A stretch of DNA of 64,000 nt, from positions 62,001 through 126,000 of the forward strand of contig JBGAUT010000001.1 of NCBI GenBank assembly GCA_044228505.1. The letters are read 5' to 3'. Both the position numbers and the translations under genes were made by a program. The notes beneath the pieces were generated by a model. The model saw only the letters and a program-made list of their open reading frames with translations, ran no database searches and had not been told where the DNA came from. The stretch is from JAEUKA01 sp044228505. GTDB lineage: Bacteria; Myxococcota_A; Polyangia; Palsa-1104; JAEUJZ01. Below are positions 60,701 through 64,000 of the stretch, one piece after another; position 1 is the stretch's first letter, and every line of letters begins with the position of its first letter.

Positions 60701-61450
60701 ATGAGCAGCCCATCCGTCGTTTCCGATCTGTCCACGCAGGTTTCCCCACAGTCCGTTCGTTCGCTTCCTAAGCTCGGATCCATTCAAGCGCTGTCCGGGA
60801 TCGTGTTTGCGTTTTTCTTGATACTGCATCTGGTCACCGCGATGTCCGGACTATTCGGAATCGCCAGCTATGATGGAACCCTGTCTGTGCTGCGGCGCTT
60901 GTATCGTCCTCACTTGCTGGTCGAACTAACGGTGATCGGGATCAGCGGTACGGTTCACCTGGCGTGCGCGGTGCTCCAGATGATCCGGCGGCGGAAGGTG
61001 TTTGCGCTGAAGGGTCCGTGGTGGATGCGCGCTCATCGACTGTCGGGCTACTTTCTGCTGGTGGTCATTTTGGGCCACGTCTTTGCAACCCGGATTGCAC
61101 CAACGTTGGCCTCAGGTCCGACTGCAACAGGGTCGGCCGATTTTGGCTTTTTGGCCTTTGCGACCCTGGCTGCCCCCGCATTCTTCTGGCCGTATTATCT
61201 GCTGCTGGGCCTGAGTGGCGCTTTGCATCTTGGCTTGGGTATGCACCTCGCTTCCAGAATCCTGGGTCAGCGGTCTGCGACGGCTGGGAGCAGATCCTCT
61301 TCTGCGCCCACTTTGCTTCGCCTGTGCGCCACGTTTGGGTTTACCATCTTGGTGCTTGCGGGCGTGTTAGGAATCCTGTTCCGAGCAAGTGATTCTCCGC
61401 GACAGCGATTTCCAGAATATCGAGCCCTGCAGCAGAAGCTCTTTTCATGA
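60701..61450 (+). CDS. Cytochrome-b-like five-helix membrane protein
   Basis: 249-residue membrane protein with five helices. His residues sit at helix positions usual for di-heme cytochrome b of succinate/fumarate oxidoreductases: FFLILHLVTAMSGLFG, ISGTVHLACAVLQM, RAHRLSGYFLLVVILGHVFA and LHLGLGMHLASRI. No SdhA or SdhB gene is near, so a role in electron transfer is inferred only from the pattern. GGAGG lies 5 nt before the ATG at 60701; the longer frame from 60512 is antisense to the MFS gene. It overlaps the ECF41 gene by ATGA. Confidence 0.72.
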   Translation: MSSPSVVSDLSTQVSPQSVRSLPKLGSIQALSGIVFAFFLILHLVTAMSGLFGIASYDGTLSVLRRLYRPHLLVELTVIGISGTVHLACAVLQMIRRRKVFALKGPWWMRAHRLSGYFLLVVILGHVFATRIAPTLASGPTATGSADFGFLAFATLAAPAFFWPYYLLLGLSGALHLGLGMHLASRILGQRSATAGSRSSSAPTLLRLCATFGFTILVLAGVLGILFRASDSPRQRFPEYRALQQKLFS

Positions 61451-62412
61451 AATCCCGAACGACTCCGCATGCGTTGCCCCAACCTGCTGCTGCGTATCCG
61501 CCTACGGTCAGTGCCCTACTGCGGACGTCGTTGGAGCAGGAGCGGTCCTATCTGCGCGGAGTCGCCTATCGGATCACTGGATCGGTTGCGGATGCAGAGG
61601 ATGTAGTTCAGGAGTCGTTTGCACGGGCGCTCTCGCATCCTCCCAAACAGCAGGAGGAGCCGATTCGTCCGTGGCTGCTGCGGGTTACCTGTCATCTGGC
61701 CATTGATATCTTGCGCAAGCGCAAGCGACGCGTCTATGTGGGCCCCTGGCTCCCAAGTCCGATCAGTGAAGGTGAGGGAGTACCGGAGTCTCAGAGTGCG
61801 CGCTATGCGGCTCGTGAGTCGCTGACGTTTGCATTTCTGCTGGCCATGGAAGCCCTGACGCCCAAGCAGCGTGCGGTGCTGGTGCTGCGTGATGTGCTCG
61901 ATCTGGACGTACGCGAGACGGCGAATGCGCTGCATCTGCGTGAATCCAATGTCAAGGTATTGCACCTGCGTGCCCGTCAACGATTGGCTGGTTACGATGC
62001 GCAGAGAGTCGATACCTCGCGATCGGCACGCGAAAGAGTGCAGCAGACACTTCATCAATTTTTGATTGCTGTCGCGAGTGGCAACATAGAGCAAGTAGCG
62101 GCGCTGCTCGCTGATGATGTGGTGCTGCTCAACGACGGGGGAGGCAAGTACCTAGCGGCCCGCAAACCAGTACAAGGGGCGCGTCTAGTGTCCAAGTTTT
62201 TTATCAATATTGCGAGTGGCACAGACCCCGCTCAAGTTTCCATTGCGACCCCAGAACTGTGCGGACTGCCCGCGCTGTGTATCAGGAATGCGGTGCCCAA
62301 ACCCAACATCGCACCTGCCTCGGTATTGGGAGTGTCGCTCAACCCAGCGGGACAGATCGTTGCAATTTATCAAGTGTTGATCGATTCCAAACTCACCGGG
62401 GTTCCACAGTGA
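61447..62412 (+). CDS. ECF41-type sigma factor with SnoaL-like C-terminal domain
   Basis: 321-residue sigma factor. Region 2 is LRGVAYRITGSVADAEDVVQ with PWLLRVTCHLAIDILRKRKR; region 4 is MEALTPKQRAVLVLRDVLDL and NVKVLHLRARQRL. The linker carries GPWLPSP, matching the WLPEP motif of group ECF41. The C-terminal NTF2/SnoaL-like domain carries the group's DGGGK motif. In this group the fused domain replaces a separate anti-sigma factor and tunes activity. The usual ECF41 partner (a carboxymuconolactone-decarboxylase-like or oxidoreductase gene) is absent; the partner here is the cytochrome-b-like gene, which overlaps it by 4 nt. Confidence 0.92.
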   Translation: MKSRTTPHALPQPAAAYPPTVSALLRTSLEQERSYLRGVAYRITGSVADAEDVVQESFARALSHPPKQQEEPIRPWLLRVTCHLAIDILRKRKRRVYVGPWLPSPISEGEGVPESQSARYAARESLTFAFLLAMEALTPKQRAVLVLRDVLDLDVRETANALHLRESNVKVLHLRARQRLAGYDAQRVDTSRSARERVQQTLHQFLIAVASGNIEQVAALLADDVVLLNDGGGKYLAARKPVQGARLVSKFFINIASGTDPAQVSIATPELCGLPALCIRNAVPKPNIAPASVLGVSLNPAGQIVAIYQVLIDSKLTGVPQ

Positions 62413-63106
62413 TCGCGTGCGGCTGCGGTGCGGACTTGGAAAGCGCGGTACACAGAGGGCAGCTCGAAACCAGGTGTGATTCGTCGCTGCGATGGCGATT
62501 GAGGAGTGCGCGAGAGATCTCTGCCAGCTCACGTCGGACCTCACGGCGCATGCCCTTCACCCTGGGAATGCTGAGCTGATCGTAAGCGGTGGTCTGGTGA
62601 CGCATCCACGCAATGACCGCAGCTTCTGCGCGCTGTGCAACAGGAATTCGCTCGGTGCGGGCCACCGTACCACTACCCACTGGAGTGGCGTGCTCGGTGA
62701 CAGATTCGGCCAACTGTCGACCGAGAGCGGCATAGCGTGGCGCAAACGATAGGAACTGTAGGACCGACTGGGCGAACGTAGAAACGTACTCTGTCTGGGC
62801 CTTTTCACGCCGCAAGACATCGCTTTGTCGCCGCTTCATATAGGAATCCGTGCCGCGTTCTTGCTCCAGCGCTTGCTTGGCTGTAAGGATGTTCTGCCGA
62901 GGGGCCCAGACTCCTTGCGAAAAGACCTTTCGACCCTTCTTTTCTTGAACGACCCACGATGGCCCGGCCAGCTTCACCCGTCGGGTGAGGCCGGCATCTC
63001 CAGGAGGGAGACACTCCCAGTCCGCGGGCGGAGTGAGTCTTCTGCCATCAGGAGCCAGGAACACTCCGGGTTGAGCGGTCGGAGCCAGAACCAGTGAAGT
63101 TGCCAT
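62393..63106 (-). CDS. DUF2293-domain protein
   Basis: 237-residue soluble protein. The N-terminal part is a small beta-rich segment (GVFLAPDGRRLTPPADWECL) followed by a basic helix. The C-terminal 80 residues carry the DUF2293 pattern (RAEAAVIAWMRHQTTAYDQL, KGMRREVRRELAEISRALLN). A late Cys pair (SSCPLCTAL) is also seen. Function unknown in the family. It overlaps the ECF41 stop by 20 nt (convergent). Confidence 0.85.
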   Translation of the reverse strand: MATSLVLAPTAQPGVFLAPDGRRLTPPADWECLPPGDAGLTRRVKLAGPSWVVQEKKGRKVFSQGVWAPRQNILTAKQALEQERGTDSYMKRRQSDVLRREKAQTEYVSTFAQSVLQFLSFAPRYAALGRQLAESVTEHATPVGSGTVARTERIPVAQRAEAAVIAWMRHQTTAYDQLSIPRVKGMRREVRRELAEISRALLNRHRSDESHLVSSCPLCTALSKSAPQPHAITVEPR

Positions 63107-63310
63107 CGGCTGCCCAGTTTCATGGCCGTGCTAGGCCTGTCAAGTTCCGACTCATCGTTGGTGGATGCAGCAAGCGGTCCGACCGTCGCACCGCAATGGA
63201 AACACTGGGACGCTTTCAGAAACGACGAGGGACGACGCGAAAGCGCGTGAATTTCGACGGGATGCGAGCAGCAGTTGTGGGTGAGCCCGAAATATGTACA
63301 AGCTCGATGG
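63107..63310. promoter_or_regulatory. Divergent intergenic region
   Basis: 204 bases between the DUF2293 gene and the PHA depolymerase gene. No credible gene; promoters for both sides are expected here, but no consensus stands out. Confidence 0.3.
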
Positions 63311-64000
63311 ATGATGTACCACGCGATTGAGCTTCAAAAGACGCTGCTGAGTCCTGCAGTTCACGTGGCCAGCGCGACCTCTGGTCTGCTGCTGCATCCG
63401 CGAAGTCCGCTGGCCAACACCTACCTTGGCCGGACGCTCGCAGCCAATCATGAGCTGTTTGCGCGCATTCATCGTCGGTATTCCAAACCTTCGTTCGGAA
63501 TTGAATCGATTGAGTGTTCGGGCGATAGAGTTCCGATTCACGAAGAATTGGTGCACAGGCGGCCCTTCTGTTCTCTGCTTCGGCTGCGCAGAGCGGACTC
63601 CGTTTCGCTTCCCAGACTGCTCGTGGTAGCACCCCTTTCGGGACACTTTGCGACCCTGCTGCGCGACACGGTGCGGACCGCGCTGCAAGACTTTGAAGTA
63701 TATGTGACGGACTGGACCGATGCTCGCTTGGTTCCGCTCGTTGAGGGGGCCTTTCATCTGGACGACTATGTCGAGTATGTCCGTGAGTTTGTGACGCTGC
63801 TCGGTCCCAATGCGCAGGTGATGGCGGTCTGTCAACCGACGGTGCCGGTGCTGGCTGCGGTGGCCCTGATGGCGGAAGATTGCGATCCCTGCACGCCCCG
63901 TTCAGTGACGCTGATGGCTGGTCCGATCGATGCGCGTCTGCATCCTACCGAAGTCAATCGCTTTGCCAACAGCAAGCCGCTCTCCTGGTTTGAAAAGCGC
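63311..64000 (+). CDS. phaZ: Intracellular polyhydroxyalkanoate depolymerase (3' end cut by window edge)
   Basis: The first 230 codons are present; family members have about 400-420 residues. MMYHAIELQKTLLSPAVHVA at the start, LLVVAPLSGHFATLLRDTVR (oxyanion region), VYVTDWTDARLVPLVEGAFH, LDDYVEYVREFVTLLG and the nucleophile elbow VMAVCQPTVPVLAAVALMA are the landmarks of intracellular PHB depolymerases, whose nucleophile is Cys (here in VCQP). It breaks down stored polyhydroxybutyrate. The Asp and His of the triad lie beyond the window. Two adjacent ATGs (63311, 63314) are possible starts. Confidence 0.9.
   Translation, partial: MMYHAIELQKTLLSPAVHVASATSGLLLHPRSPLANTYLGRTLAANHELFARIHRRYSKPSFGIESIECSGDRVPIHEELVHRRPFCSLLRLRRADSVSLPRLLVVAPLSGHFATLLRDTVRTALQDFEVYVTDWTDARLVPLVEGAFHLDDYVEYVREFVTLLGPNAQVMAVCQPTVPVLAAVALMAEDCDPCTPRSVTLMAGPIDARLHPTEVNRFANSKPLSWFEKR

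Noticed and set aside
60701..61450. Calling the five-helix protein a succinate dehydrogenase cytochrome b subunit
   Set aside because: The His pattern fits, but no flavoprotein or iron-sulfur subunit genes are adjacent, so the specific role is not supported.

Overview
The window is a gene-dense stretch of chromosome from a GC-rich, Gram-negative, didermic bacterium. The content points to a myxobacterium or a close relative (Myxococcota). The pointers are many lipoproteins, an OmpA protein with a long thrombospondin-type-3 repeat belt, tripartite RND pumps, an Mla-type lipid transport operon, a sigma-54 response regulator, two ECF sigma factors, a V4R-STAS signalling protein, a ferritin-like lipoprotein, a probable TIGR02265/DUF2378 protein and a decayed Hanks-type kinase. 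This placement rests on gene content only; no rRNA or other phylogenetic marker was found. I recognised no tRNA, rRNA, CRISPR array, prophage or intact insertion sequence.

Layout. 1-4.6 kb (minus): an RND efflux pump cut by the left edge, its lipoprotein adaptor and a possible TIM-barrel isomerase-like protein. 4.7-8.7 kb (plus): OmpA/TSP3 protein and a solitary adenine DNA methyltransferase. 8.7-13.1 kb (minus): an ECF sigma factor with a zinc anti-sigma factor fused to a DUF4097 domain, a CysQ-like phosphatase and an NtrC-type regulator. 13.2-18.0 kb: small membrane proteins, a kinase remnant, a V4R-STAS protein and a small P-II-like protein. 18.1-22.6 kb (minus): one very large protein with fifteen CCCH zinc-knuckle-like modules arranged as five A-B-C triplets. 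22.8-26.1 kb (plus): CHASE2 adenylate cyclase, SH3 protein and M48 lipoprotein protease in one operon. 26-32.5 kb: GT-C mannosyltransferase-like protein, a divergent LysR/SnoaL pair, rimO, hydrolase and small proteins. 32.6-38.2 kb (plus): a complete CzcB-CzcA-CzcC-like heavy-metal RND operon. 38-41 kb: lipoproteins, a CPBP-family membrane protein and a cupin. 41.3-44.6 kb (plus): lipoprotein-MlaE-MlaF-MlaD operon. 44.6-46.1 kb (minus): secreted alpha/beta hydrolase. 46.3-51.2 kb (plus): a five-gene run with two small membrane proteins, a CHAT cysteine protease, an AmpG-like permease and a small cytoplasmic protein. 51.2-56.2 kb: Ssb, prolyl oligopeptidase and a Rep/UvrD helicase. 56.2-59.3 kb (plus): a DprE1-DprE2-like pair and a pentameric ligand-gated ion channel homologue. 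59.3-64 kb: MFS exporter, cytochrome-b-like membrane protein, ECF41 sigma factor, DUF2293 protein and the start of a PHA depolymerase cut by the right edge.

The strongest candidates for something undescribed are the CHAT-protease operon, whose first ribosome binding site sits in an 8-bp-stem hairpin, and the zinc-module giant protein at 18.1-22.6 kb. The pentameric channel and the DprE1/DprE2 pair are also unusual for a Gram-negative bacterium. All family assignments come from reading motifs by eye; no search was run.
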